A DNA stretch of 64,000 bases, from positions 1,367,543-1,431,542 of the forward strand of contig NZ_JALGBH010000002.1 in assembly GCF_022809115.1 (NCBI RefSeq), given 5' to 3'. The stretch comes from Pedobacter montanisoli (GTDB lineage Bacteria; Bacteroidota; Bacteroidia; Sphingobacteriales; Sphingobacteriaceae). Position numbers and translations under genes: made by a program. This document shows positions 1 to 9,738 of this stretch, one piece after another (position 1 is the stretch's first letter; each line of letters starts with the position of its first letter). Below the pieces are notes generated by a model. The model saw only the letters and a list, made by a program, of their open reading frames with translations, did not search any database and was not told the origin of the DNA.

Positions 1-2
1 GC

Positions 3-3000
3 GGTGCCAAATTAGTGGCACAACCTGTTTTAGAGGGCTTTTTTGTAGGTCCGAGAGCTGCTATGATTACTCCATGGAGCACCAACGCTGTTGAAATTAC
101 ACAGAACATGAGTATGGATGGTGTAATCAGGATCGAAGAGTTTAAAAAAGTGGATGAGCGTTACACAGATTTCGACCCTATGCTATCGCAAAAATACCAG
201 GGTTTAAATCAGGATATTTACACTATTAATATTCAACCTGAACCTATACTTGAAATAAGTGATATTGCTGCGTATAACAAACAGGAAGGATTGGCTTTAA
301 GCGACGAGGAAGTTAGCTACCTTGATAACTTGAGCAAAAAATTAGGTCGTAAACTTACCGATTCTGAAGTTTTTGGTTTTTCTCAGGTAAACTCAGAGCA
401 TTGTCGTCATAAAATCTTTAATGGTACTTTTATCATTGACGGTCAAGAAAAACCGACTTCTTTATTTAAGCTGATCAAGAAAACTTCCGAAACACATCCT
501 AACGATATCGTTTCTGCATATAAAGACAATGTTGCTTTTATCAAAGGACCTAAAGTTCAACAATTTGCACCAGAACGTGCCGATGAACCTTCTTCATACC
601 AAGTAAAAGAATTTGAATCGGTTATTTCTTTAAAAGCCGAGACCCATAATTTCCCAACCACTGTTGAACCATTCAATGGTGCGGCTACAGGTTCAGGCGG
701 TGAGATCAGAGACCGTTTGGCAGGCGGACAAGGCTCTTTGCCTTTAGCCGGAACTGCGGTTTACATGACTGCCCTTTCTCGTCTAGAAGAAACCCGTCCT
801 TGGGAAAAAGGAATGGCAGAAAGAAAATGGTTATACCAAACTCCAATGGATATCCTGATCAAAGCTTCTAACGGAGCTTCTGATTTTGGGAATAAGTTTG
901 GTCAGCCATTGATTACGGGATCGGTATTAACTTTTGAGCATGAAGAAGATGCTAGAAAATTAGGTTTCGACAAAGTAATCATGCTGGCAGGCGGTATTGG
1001 TTATGGTAAAATTGATCAGGCCAAGAAACAAGAACCTCAGGCAGGCGATAACATTGTTGTTTTAGGTGGAGAAAATTATCGCATCGGAATGGGCGGTGCT
1101 GCAGTATCATCTGCTGATACCGGCGCTTTTGGAAGTGGCATAGAGTTAAATGCCATCCAACGTTCTAACCCTGAAATGCAAAAACGTGCAGCCAATGCTG
1201 TACGTGGTATGGTTGAGAGCGATCATAACACCATTATTTCTATACACGATCATGGCGCTGGTGGTCACTTGAACTGTTTATCTGAATTGGTTGAAGCTAC
1301 AGGCGGAAAAATTGATCTAGATAAACTTCCTGTTGGCGATCCTACCCTTTCGGCAAAAGAGATCATTGGTAACGAATCTCAGGAGCGTATGGGATTGGTA
1401 ATCAGCGAAGAAAACATTGCTACTTTACAAAAAATCGCAGACAGGGAACGTTCACCAATGTACACAGTAGGAAAAGTAACTGGCGATCACCGCTTTACTT
1501 TTGAATCTGCAACCACAGGTTCTAAACCTATGGACATGGCTTTGAGCGATATGTTTGGTAGCTCGCCAAAAATGATCATGGAGGATAAAACCATTGATTA
1601 TACGTATGAGCCTGTATCTTACCAAAAAGAAAATTTACAACAATATTTAGAGCAGGTTTTACAGCTTGAAGCTGTTGCCTGTAAAGACTGGTTAACCAAT
1701 AAAGTTGACCGTTGTGTGGGCGGTCGTGTTGCCAAACAACAATGTGCCGGCCCCTTACAATTACCATTGAACAATTGTGGCGTTATGGCCTTAGATTTTC
1801 AGGGTAAAGAAGGTATTGCTACTTCGGTTGGACATGCTCCTCTTGCTGCATTGATCAATCCTGCCGCTGGCAGCAGAAATGCTATTGGAGAGGCTTTATC
1901 AAATATCATATGGGCACCTTTAAAAGATGGTTTGCAAAGCGTTTCTTTATCTGCAAACTGGATGTGGGCTTGTAAAAATGCAGGTGAAGATGCCAGATTA
2001 TACCAAGCTGTAGAAGCTTGTTCAGATTTTGCCATTGAACTGGGTATCAATATTCCTACTGGAAAAGACTCGCTTTCAATGAAACAGAAATACAAAGATA
2101 CCGAGGTAATTGCTCCGGGTACCGTGATTATTTCTGCAGCCGGAAACTGTAACGACATTAGAAAAGTTGTTGAACCTGTTTTACAAAAAGATGGTAGCAA
2201 CATTTATTATATTAACTTGTCTAACGATACTTATCAGCTAGGTGGTTCTTCATTTGCTCAGATTGTAAATAAAATTGGTAATGAAACCACTGATATTAAG
2301 GATGCCAAAGCCTTTAAAAACGCATTTAATACTTTACAGCAATTAATTAAAGAAGGAAAAATCAAAGCCGGACATGATATTGGTAGTGGAGGCTTGATCA
2401 CTACCCTATTAGAAATGTGTTTTGCTGATGTAAATCTTGGAGCAAATATAGATCTTAGTGCATTAAACGAAAGTGATATCATTAAAGTGCTTTTTGCTGA
2501 AAATATTGGTATTGTTTTCCAAGCTGATGCCGATATTGAAACAACTTTAAATGCTAAGGGTGTAAACTTTGTAAAATTGGGTAATGTAACCGATCAAGCT
2601 CAATTAACACTTAAAAATCAGGAAGAGGAATACAATTTTGACATCAATCACTTACGTGATGTATGGTTTAAAACCTCGTTCTTATTAGATCAAAAGCAAA
2701 CGGCTAATGGATTAGCTAAAACCCGTTTTGATAATTATAAAAATCAACCTTTAAACTTCAATTTCCCTGCTCATTTTACAGGAGAAAAACCGGCAATCGA
2801 CAATTCAAAACCACGTCCTAAAGCGGCTATCTTACGTGAAAAAGGAAGTAACTCTGAACGCGAAGTGGCAAATGCCATGCACTTAGCTGGCTTTGAGGTT
2901 AGAGATGTGCACATGACAGACCTGATTTCGGGAAGAGAAACTTTAGAGGACATCCAATTTATCGGCGCTGTTGGAGGTTTCTCAAATTCAGATGTTTTAG

Positions 3001-3566
3001 GGTCGGCCAAAGGATGGGCTGGCGCATTCTTGTACAACGAGAAAGCAAGGCTTGCCTTACAAAATTTCTTCGATCGTGAAGATACTTTATCGGTTGGTAT
3101 ATGTAATGGTTGTCAGTTATTTATTGAATTAGGACTGATCAATAAAAACCACGAAGTAAAGCCAAAAATGCTACATAACGACAGTAAAAAGCATGAAAGT
3201 ATCTTTACCTCATTAACTGTACAGGAAAACAATTCCGTAATGCTTTCTACGCTTGCGGGCAGTACCATAGGGGTTTGGGTATCGCATGGAGAAGGTAAAT
3301 TTAGCCTTCCGTTAAATGAGGATCAATATCAGATCGTAGCTAAATATGCTTATGAGAGCTACCCTGCTAATCCTAACGGATCTGATTTCAATACAGCTAT
3401 GATGTGCGATGAAACAGGCCGACATCTGGTAATGATGCCACACATAGAACGTTCCTTATTCCAATGGCACTGGGCTCACTACCCAGCCGGCAGAAAAGAT
3501 GAGGTTTCGCCATGGATGGAAGCATTTGTAAATGCCAGAAAATGGATAGAGAATAAAAACAAATAA
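3..3566 (+). CDS. purL: Phosphoribosylformylglycinamidine synthase (FGAM synthase), 5'-truncated by the window
   Basis: This enzyme converts FGAR, glutamine and ATP to FGAM, the fourth step of de novo purine synthesis, in the cytoplasm. The frame is already open at base 3, so the gene begins before the window; about 1187 codons are present and an estimated 30-45 N-terminal residues are missing. It is the large single-chain form: synthetase domains first, then a C-terminal class I glutamine amidotransferase domain. The nucleophile Cys lies in SVGICNGCQ (codon at 3102), and the catalytic His and Glu are in MMPHIERSLFQW near the end. GVWVSHGEGKFSLP is another family motif. The GTG at base 15 lies inside the conserved N-terminal region, so I do not take it as the start. 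purM, for the next step, is 10.7 kb downstream on the same strand and is not co-transcribed. A strong terminator follows directly. Confidence 0.96.
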   Translation, partial: GAKLVAQPVLEGFFVGPRAAMITPWSTNAVEITQNMSMDGVIRIEEFKKVDERYTDFDPMLSQKYQGLNQDIYTINIQPEPILEISDIAAYNKQEGLALSDEEVSYLDNLSKKLGRKLTDSEVFGFSQVNSEHCRHKIFNGTFIIDGQEKPTSLFKLIKKTSETHPNDIVSAYKDNVAFIKGPKVQQFAPERADEPSSYQVKEFESVISLKAETHNFPTTVEPFNGAATGSGGEIRDRLAGGQGSLPLAGTAVYMTALSRLEETRPWEKGMAERKWLYQTPMDILIKASNGASDFGNKFGQPLITGSVLTFEHEEDARKLGFDKVIMLAGGIGYGKIDQAKKQEPQAGDNIVVLGGENYRIGMGGAAVSSADTGAFGSGIELNAIQRSNPEMQKRAANAVRGMVESDHNTIISIHDHGAGGHLNCLSELVEATGGKIDLDKLPVGDPTLSAKEIIGNESQERMGLVISEENIATLQKIADRERSPMYTVGKVTGDHRFTFESATTGSKPMDMALSDMFGSSPKMIMEDKTIDYTYEPVSYQKENLQQYLEQVLQLEAVACKDWLTNKVDRCVGGRVAKQQCAGPLQLPLNNCGVMALDFQGKEGIATSVGHAPLAALINPAAGSRNAIGEALSNIIWAPLKDGLQSVSLSANWMWACKNAGEDARLYQAVEACSDFAIELGINIPTGKDSLSMKQKYKDTEVIAPGTVIISAAGNCNDIRKVVEPVLQKDGSNIYYINLSNDTYQLGGSSFAQIVNKIGNETTDIKDAKAFKNAFNTLQQLIKEGKIKAGHDIGSGGLITTLLEMCFADVNLGANIDLSALNESDIIKVLFAENIGIVFQADADIETTLNAKGVNFVKLGNVTDQAQLTLKNQEEEYNFDINHLRDVWFKTSFLLDQKQTANGLAKTRFDNYKNQPLNFNFPAHFTGEKPAIDNSKPRPKAAILREKGSNSEREVANAMHLAGFEVRDVHMTDLISGRETLEDIQFIGAVGGFSNSDVLGSAKGWAGAFLYNEKARLALQNFFDREDTLSVGICNGCQLFIELGLINKNHEVKPKMLHNDSKKHESIFTSLTVQENNSVMLSTLAGSTIGVWVSHGEGKFSLPLNEDQYQIVAKYAYESYPANPNGSDFNTAMMCDETGRHLVMMPHIERSLFQWHWAHYPAGRKDEVSPWMEAFVNARKWIENKNK

Positions 3567-3570
3567 AATA

Positions 3571-3597
3571 AAAACCTGCTAATCGGCAGGTTTTTTT
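3571..3597 (+). terminator. Intrinsic terminator of purL
   Basis: A nine-base-pair stem (3571-3579 with 3586-3594, AAAACCTGC/GCAGGTTTT), a six-base loop and a T-run stand five bases after the purL stop codon. Confidence 0.85.
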
Positions 3598-3674
3598 ATA
3601 CCCCTATCATTTAAAAATTTAGAACATCTCTAAAAATAAAGATCTACTTGTATAGGTTCAGTCTACATAATTGT

Positions 3675-3682
3675 TATTTTTG
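3675..3682 (+). promoter_or_regulatory. Candidate -7 element of the PorU2-like gene
   Basis: TATTTTTG matches the Bacteroidota sigma-ABfr -7 consensus TAnnTTTG and ends 18 bases before the ATG at 3701. It overlaps a TTG at 3671, which argues against that codon as a start. No clear -33 TTG stands at ideal spacing. Confidence 0.45.
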
Positions 3683-3700
3683 ATTCAAGAAGTAAACCAA

Positions 3701-6700
3701 ATGAAATACCTGTACGCTTTAGTATTTATTTTTCTTTCATTTTTTTGCAAGGCACAAACCATTTATGGAAATGAATGGATTCAAAAAAACCAGAAATACA
3801 TAAAAATAAAGCTAAACCAGGATGGCGTATATAAAATAACCCACAGCCAGCTCAGCAGTCTTGGTTTTCTTACTGGTAATCCCAATCCTAAAAATTTTCA
3901 GATTTATTTCAGAGGAAAAGAAATACCTGTATATATTGAGGGAGAAAGTGATAACACCTTTGACAGTAATGACTTTATAGAATTTTATGGCCAAAAAAAT
4001 GATGGTAAATTAGACGAACCTTTATACACGCCCTCTACTTTACAACCCAACCCTGAAGTTAGTCTTTTTGATGATTTCTCTGCTTATTTTATAACTATTG
4101 GCACTGTTCAAGGCAAAAGATACCAGACCGTTACCATAAACGACAATATATCTGTACCCGAAAATTACATGATTTATACTGCTTCAGGTAATTTTGCCGA
4201 AACGTATTATCCCGGCAGGTTTCTCATCAGTGCATTATCTCTTTCTGAATATATTGAAGGTGAAGGCTATTTAGGGAATTCTTATGGCCTTGGGAGCTCA
4301 CAAAACAGGAACTTAAACACACCATTTTTTATTTCGATTCCTTCTTTTAAACCTTTTTTAGAATACTATGTTGCAGGAAGATCAAATGCCAGCAGTACCA
4401 ATCCTCAAAACTTCAATCATCATTTACGGTTAAGTTTAAACAACCAGACAATAGCAGATACTTTATTCAGGGGTTACGAGATCATCAGATCTAAAATTTT
4501 TCTAAACCAAAATCTTTCTTCTGGTTCTGCTCTAACCTTTTCTTCTATTAATGATTTGGGGGCCGAAAGTGACTATCAGGCTCCGGCCTATGCCCGAATT
4601 ACTTATAGCAGATCTTTTGATGCTTCAGGCTTAAACTACTTAACTTTTAAACTGAATACAACATTAGATAAAACCTTATTAAACTTTACAAATACCAATT
4701 GGAACGCAGCCTGGATATTAAATCCAACAACTGCAGAAAAATATAACGGCACTAAGAATGGTAATCTGTTTAGCTTTAAGGTTAATAATTCTCAAAATAA
4801 CCCGCTTATAGTTTATGAACAAGGCGCTTATTTAACACCGGCTCTTGAAAATGTGTCTTTTCAGAATATACCAACGGTCTCTAGCTTCAATTATGATTTG
4901 TTGATCATTACAAACAAGAAACTTAGTGCTTCTGCCAGTGAATATGCTTCGTATAAGACAAGCAAAGGATTCAAACCTCTAATTCTGATTACCGATGACA
5001 TTTATGATCAGTTTTATTATGGTCAGCATCATCCCCTAGCGATTAAGAATCTGTTAAAGTACCTGATTACCCAAAGCTCAATAAAACCCGAATATCTTTT
5101 ATTATTGGGAAAAGGTTACGAGCTACCTAAAGACAGACTTGCTGATAATTTGGTTCCCACTATGGGTTATCCTGCATCCGATTCTTTCTTGAGTTCTGGA
5201 TTAACCGGTAATAATTTAGCGCCTGAAATTGCAACCGGACGCATACCTGCTACATCTGATAACGAAGTCAGAATTTATTTAGATAAACTAAAATTATACG
5301 AAAATCAACCTGATTCCATTTGGAGAAAAAACATCATCAATATCACAGGTGGCGCAAATAGTGGCGAAGACCTTGCATTCTCTAATTTCTTAAAAACACA
5401 TTCAGGCATATCATCTCAGGAATATTTTGGCAGTAACACCATCAGTTTTTATAAAAGCGTTACAGATCCTATTACAGATAATCTTGTAGGTAAGATAAGT
5501 AACCATATTAATGAAGGTGCTGCAATGGTAACCTATCTCGGACATGGTAGCAGTACCAATACCGCCGTTTCTGTAGGTAGCCCTTCTTATTTAAACAACA
5601 AGAACAAATTGCTTTTTTATCTTATAAATGGTTGCAGCACAGGTAATGCTTTTGTTAATGGCTCAATGGCCGAAAGTTATATTTTCCAGCCAGATAAAGG
5701 CGCCATTGGCTGGATTGGCAGCAGCAGCGAAGGAATTGCATCCTACCTGTCAAACTTTACCAACCTGTTTTACCAGAATTCTTTTTATTCCAATTACGGA
5801 AAGTCTGTTGCCAAAAACCTGTTAAATGCTTCTAAAGCCTATCAAAATCCAAATGATGAATATAACCGGGCCCATCTCAGACAGTATATTTTTATAGGTG
5901 ATCCTACCATAACCTTTTATGCGCCCCAAAAACCTGATTATGAAATAACCAACAAGTCTATAGGATTAGAAGGCAATAACATTAACGCAAATAACAATTC
6001 TTTAAAACTTTTTGTTATCGTAAAAAATAATGGCAAAGCCATACAAAACAATGTAACTGTTGCAGTAACCCGTACCTTATCTGATAATACTATAATTAAT
6101 TATCCCATAAAGACTTTCAGTAAGCTATACAATACAGATACCTTATATTTTGATTTAGATAATAATATTTCCAATTCAGCTGGAAACAATAAATTTTCTG
6201 TATCTATAGATCCGCAAAACAGTATTGATGAATTAACTAAAATCAACAATAAAGCTGAGTTTACTTATTACATCCCTTCTAATGGCATTAATATAATCTC
6301 TCCAGCTAAGTTTGCTATTGTAAGTAATCAGGGCGTATCTCTAACCGTACAATCCAATAACTTAACTCAAGAAAACCTTAGTTATATTTTTGAATTAGAT
6401 ACTTTAAGTAGTTTTAATAGTAACTGGAAGATAAATTCGGGTTTGATAAATGGTAATGCTTTAACAAGCTGGAAACCTCAAATTAATTTAGAAAATAACA
6501 AAGTATATTATTGGAGAGCTAAATTAAATGACAATAGCAATAATAACAATTGGCAAAGCAGCTCCTTTACCTTCATAGCTAGTAGTGAAGAAGGCTGGAA
6601 TCAGGGACATTACCAGCAACTGGATAATCTTACTTTAAAAAATATTACCACCAGCAATTATCAAAGTTTTAATTATGCCAATATTGCTTTTCCTGTTCAG

Positions 6701-8575
6701 GTTAAAACCAGAGGCAATAATGCCCCCAAACTAACCGAAAGAAGAATAAGAACAAGTGTTTCTGGAGGCGCCATTGCTTTTAATGGGCCTGAATTTGAAG
6801 GTATCAGTCTGGTAGCATTAAATCCACAGAATCTATTACTGACTTTTAATTATCCGAGTCCTCTTAATTTTAAAAATGATAATGTACATGGTACAGGGCA
6901 GTTTTTCTTTAATACAAATTCTCCGCTAGAAACAGATTCTCTGCTCAGTTATTTAAATCAGGTACCCAATAACTATTATGTTATTGGTATGAGTGGAAAC
7001 AATTTTGCACCTAAAAATCTACCTCCTGCAGTTAAAGCCGCTTTTCAAAGCTTAGGGCTTTCTCTATTTGAAAATTTGGAAAATGGAGAACCTTATGCTT
7101 TTTGGGGAAGAAAGAACAATAGCTTCTTCACATCCATAGAAAAAACAGCTGATTACAGCTCCGCTATTTTACCATCTGAACAGCTACTGGACTTTACTTA
7201 TGATCTGCCTACGCCTGGCAATAATGGTTATTACTTGTCTGAAAAGATAGGACCTTCATCTAAATGGAGCAGCGTTACTTTTAATTTGGTTAAGAATAGT
7301 AATGATAATCTTAACTACACGATTATAGGCGTAAAATCTAATGGGGATGAAACCAGTTTAAAAACTAATATTTCAAATGATCAAATCGACATTTCTGATA
7401 TTTCTGCTGCGACTTATCCTTTCCTGAGAATACAGGCAAATACCACGAATAACATAGATAAAAAACCAGCTAATTTGAAATCGTGGAAAGTATTGTACAA
7501 AGGTTATCCTGATATTACTTTTGATGCAAGAACTGTTAATTATTTTTATAAAAACAAAATTGAAGAAGGAGATTCTCTAAAAATTCGGATCGGTGTTTCT
7601 AATCTTGAAAATATAAAATCTGATTCTGTTAAAGTTAGCTATAAGCTTACCAAAGCAGATCGCTCTGTAGTAACAGGCAATATTGTAACTCTGAAACCTC
7701 TAATTATTGACGACAAAGAGAAAGTAACCTTTGCATATCCTACCAACGGATTAACCGGAAACAATATCATACAATTTGATGCTGAACCTAAAGACCAGAA
7801 AGATAAATTACCTGCAAATAATTTTGTTAATTACAATTTTGAGGTAATCTCAGATAAGAAAGAACCTCTTGTAGATGTGTTATTTGATAATAAAAGAATT
7901 ATAAACGGGGAAATAATTTCACCCAAACCGCAAATTCAGATCAGTATCACTGATGAGAATAAATTCCTTATCCTAAAAGACACTACCGTTGTTGAAGTTT
8001 ACATTAAAAGCCTAAAAGATGCCGCATTCAAACGTGTTTCTTTTAGCTCCAACAAACTTAATATTCAAAACGCAGGGTCTTCCAATAACAATCGGATCAG
8101 CTTTATTTATTTACCTGAACTTTTACAAGATGGAAATTATACGCTTAAGATAAAAAGTAAGGATGTTAGTGGTAATTATAACACCACTAACGATTATCTG
8201 ATTAATTTTGAGGTTATAAACGAACAAACAATCACCAATTTCCTGCCATACCCTAATCCATTTACTACTTCAATGCAGTTTGTGTTTCAGGTTACAGGAA
8301 AAATACCCGATAATATTAAGGTACAGATTATGACAGTTACCGGTAAGATTGTTAGAGAAATTTTCAAGAATGAACTGGGTCCTATTTATATAGGAAATAA
8401 CATCAGTACATTTAAATGGGATGGAACAGATCAATTTGGCGACAGACTTGCAAACGGCGTGTATTTTTATAATGTTACTTATGAGAACAACGATAAGTCA
8501 GATGTAAAACATAAATACAATTCAACGGATAAATACTTTAAAAACAATTTTGGAAAAATTTATTTAATGCGGTAA
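3701..8575 (+). CDS. C25 (gingipain-family) cysteine peptidase, PorU2-like T9SS sortase
   Basis: A 1624-residue exported protein. ATG 3701 gives a signal peptide (MKYLYALVFIFLSFFCKAQ) and lies after the promoter candidate. The C25 peptidase domain spans roughly residues 400-740: catalytic His615 is in YLGHGSS and nucleophile Cys645 in LINGCSTG. Beta-rich CARDB/Ig-like segments follow, and the last 85 residues look like a T9SS C-terminal sorting domain (FLPYPNPF ... NGVYFYNVTY). PorU sortases cleave the sorting domain from T9SS cargo at the cell surface and attach the cargo. Canonical PorU is about 1100-1300 residues. This longer form with a C-terminal sorting domain fits what is annotated as PorU2, so it may be a second, specialised sortase rather than the housekeeping one. 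No porV lies next to it. It converges on the glycosyltransferase gene with a 16-base overlap. Confidence 0.85.
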   Translation: MKYLYALVFIFLSFFCKAQTIYGNEWIQKNQKYIKIKLNQDGVYKITHSQLSSLGFLTGNPNPKNFQIYFRGKEIPVYIEGESDNTFDSNDFIEFYGQKNDGKLDEPLYTPSTLQPNPEVSLFDDFSAYFITIGTVQGKRYQTVTINDNISVPENYMIYTASGNFAETYYPGRFLISALSLSEYIEGEGYLGNSYGLGSSQNRNLNTPFFISIPSFKPFLEYYVAGRSNASSTNPQNFNHHLRLSLNNQTIADTLFRGYEIIRSKIFLNQNLSSGSALTFSSINDLGAESDYQAPAYARITYSRSFDASGLNYLTFKLNTTLDKTLLNFTNTNWNAAWILNPTTAEKYNGTKNGNLFSFKVNNSQNNPLIVYEQGAYLTPALENVSFQNIPTVSSFNYDLLIITNKKLSASASEYASYKTSKGFKPLILITDDIYDQFYYGQHHPLAIKNLLKYLITQSSIKPEYLLLLGKGYELPKDRLADNLVPTMGYPASDSFLSSGLTGNNLAPEIATGRIPATSDNEVRIYLDKLKLYENQPDSIWRKNIINITGGANSGEDLAFSNFLKTHSGISSQEYFGSNTISFYKSVTDPITDNLVGKISNHINEGAAMVTYLGHGSSTNTAVSVGSPSYLNNKNKLLFYLINGCSTGNAFVNGSMAESYIFQPDKGAIGWIGSSSEGIASYLSNFTNLFYQNSFYSNYGKSVAKNLLNASKAYQNPNDEYNRAHLRQYIFIGDPTITFYAPQKPDYEITNKSIGLEGNNINANNNSLKLFVIVKNNGKAIQNNVTVAVTRTLSDNTIINYPIKTFSKLYNTDTLYFDLDNNISNSAGNNKFSVSIDPQNSIDELTKINNKAEFTYYIPSNGINIISPAKFAIVSNQGVSLTVQSNNLTQENLSYIFELDTLSSFNSNWKINSGLINGNALTSWKPQINLENNKVYYWRAKLNDNSNNNNWQSSSFTFIASSEEGWNQGHYQQLDNLTLKNITTSNYQSFNYANIAFPVQVKTRGNNAPKLTERRIRTSVSGGAIAFNGPEFEGISLVALNPQNLLLTFNYPSPLNFKNDNVHGTGQFFFNTNSPLETDSLLSYLNQVPNNYYVIGMSGNNFAPKNLPPAVKAAFQSLGLSLFENLENGEPYAFWGRKNNSFFTSIEKTADYSSAILPSEQLLDFTYDLPTPGNNGYYLSEKIGPSSKWSSVTFNLVKNSNDNLNYTIIGVKSNGDETSLKTNISNDQIDISDISAATYPFLRIQANTTNNIDKKPANLKSWKVLYKGYPDITFDARTVNYFYKNKIEEGDSLKIRIGVSNLENIKSDSVKVSYKLTKADRSVVTGNIVTLKPLIIDDKEKVTFAYPTNGLTGNNIIQFDAEPKDQKDKLPANNFVNYNFEVISDKKEPLVDVLFDNKRIINGEIISPKPQIQISITDENKFLILKDTTVVEVYIKSLKDAAFKRVSFSSNKLNIQNAGSSNNNRISFIYLPELLQDGNYTLKIKSKDVSGNYNTTNDYLINFEVINEQTITNFLPYPNPFTTSMQFVFQVTGKIPDNIKVQIMTVTGKIVREIFKNELGPIYIGNNISTFKWDGTDQFGDRLANGVYFYNVTYENNDKSDVKHKYNSTDKYFKNNFGKIYLMR

Positions 8576-9738
8576 TTATCCAGCGCTTTGTTATAAAAAG
8601 CCAGAAACTCTTCAGATACGCTTGGGTAAGCATATTTATTTCTGGCATCTGCTATTATCTTCGATGTATCAAACATTTTCAGGTTATTTACCATATATTC
8701 CATTGCTTCTGATAAACCTGTAATATCTTTTGATTTTACCAGAATACCATTATTCTCATTTACAATTTCACCAACTCCGCCTACAGCAGAAGCTATTAGT
8801 GGCAGCCCGCAACAAAGAGCTTCCAATAAAACACAGGGTAAATTCTCATAATTACTAAAAAGAACAAATGCATCACTATTCTGATAATGCTTGATCAGGT
8901 CGCTTCCATATAATTCCCCATAAAAAAACACATTATCTAATCCTTTCAATTTCACATCATCCTCATACTTTCTCCTATCTGCATGGTTACCTATAATATG
9001 TAATTCAAAATTTCTGATTTTTTGCCTTAATAAAACAACCGCTTCCAATATACCACTTACATTTTTAACATTATCTTCTATACCTGAAACATGTAAGAAC
9101 TTTATTTTTTTATTAGAATGTTCAGGAAATATTTTATAAAATGAGTTTACATCTACGGTATTATAAATTACCTGAGAGTTAGAATGATGTAATCCTCTTT
9201 TTTTCATTGCAAATCGCAGGTTATCTGAAACAGTTGACAAACCATCCGAATAATTTATGATCTTTTTAGTTATCCATTTTCTAATTGCTCCTCTATATTG
9301 ATCAGAATTTAATAAATATCTGCTCCAATGCTCTGTTATTACGTAGGGAACATTGTATAGAAACTTCATCAGCATAGCAGGCAGCCCAACCCGGGTTAAA
9401 ACATGCACATGATTGATATCGGGTTTACCATATAGCTTCAAGACCTTAAAATAACCCGCAAATAAGCAATAGGCATATAAAAAATAATTCAGAATGAACA
9501 ATACACCCTTAAAACGCTTATGATAGATAATATAATGCTGAATGCCTTCTTCCTGATATTGATGAATTTCAATAAGTTTTTTTGAATTACGATAAGGAAA
9601 CACATAAAACACGACTAAAAGTTTTACTTTATTTACCAGAGCTTTTGCATGTTCCTTTATAAAAATTCCTCCTATTCTGTTATCTGGATTTGGATACCAC
9701 GCTGGCAAAAAAAATACTTTAAGATCTTTATTATCCAT
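8560..9738 (-). CDS. Glycosyltransferase family 4 protein
   Basis: A 392-residue GT-B fold retaining glycosyltransferase that probably transfers a sugar from a nucleotide-sugar donor to an envelope or exopolysaccharide acceptor. The N-terminal half begins LKVFFLPAWYPNPDNRIGG (acceptor-side Rossmann domain). The C-terminal half has the GT4 E-x7-E motif (ENLPCVLLE), followed by CGLPLIASAVGGVGEIV. The start is firm: its ATG directly abuts the TAG of the upstream acyltransferase gene, so the two genes are almost certainly co-transcribed and possibly translationally coupled. Its 3' end overlaps the PorU2-like gene tail to tail. Donor and acceptor cannot be read from sequence. Confidence 0.88.
   Translation of the reverse strand: MDNKDLKVFFLPAWYPNPDNRIGGIFIKEHAKALVNKVKLLVVFYVFPYRNSKKLIEIHQYQEEGIQHYIIYHKRFKGVLFILNYFLYAYCLFAGYFKVLKLYGKPDINHVHVLTRVGLPAMLMKFLYNVPYVITEHWSRYLLNSDQYRGAIRKWITKKIINYSDGLSTVSDNLRFAMKKRGLHHSNSQVIYNTVDVNSFYKIFPEHSNKKIKFLHVSGIEDNVKNVSGILEAVVLLRQKIRNFELHIIGNHADRRKYEDDVKLKGLDNVFFYGELYGSDLIKHYQNSDAFVLFSNYENLPCVLLEALCCGLPLIASAVGGVGEIVNENNGILVKSKDITGLSEAMEYMVNNLKMFDTSKIIADARNKYAYPSVSEEFLAFYNKALDNYRIK

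Noticed and set aside
1799..2203. 134-codon minus-strand frame inside purL
   Set aside because: It is an antisense shadow of conserved PurL coding sequence with no independent features.
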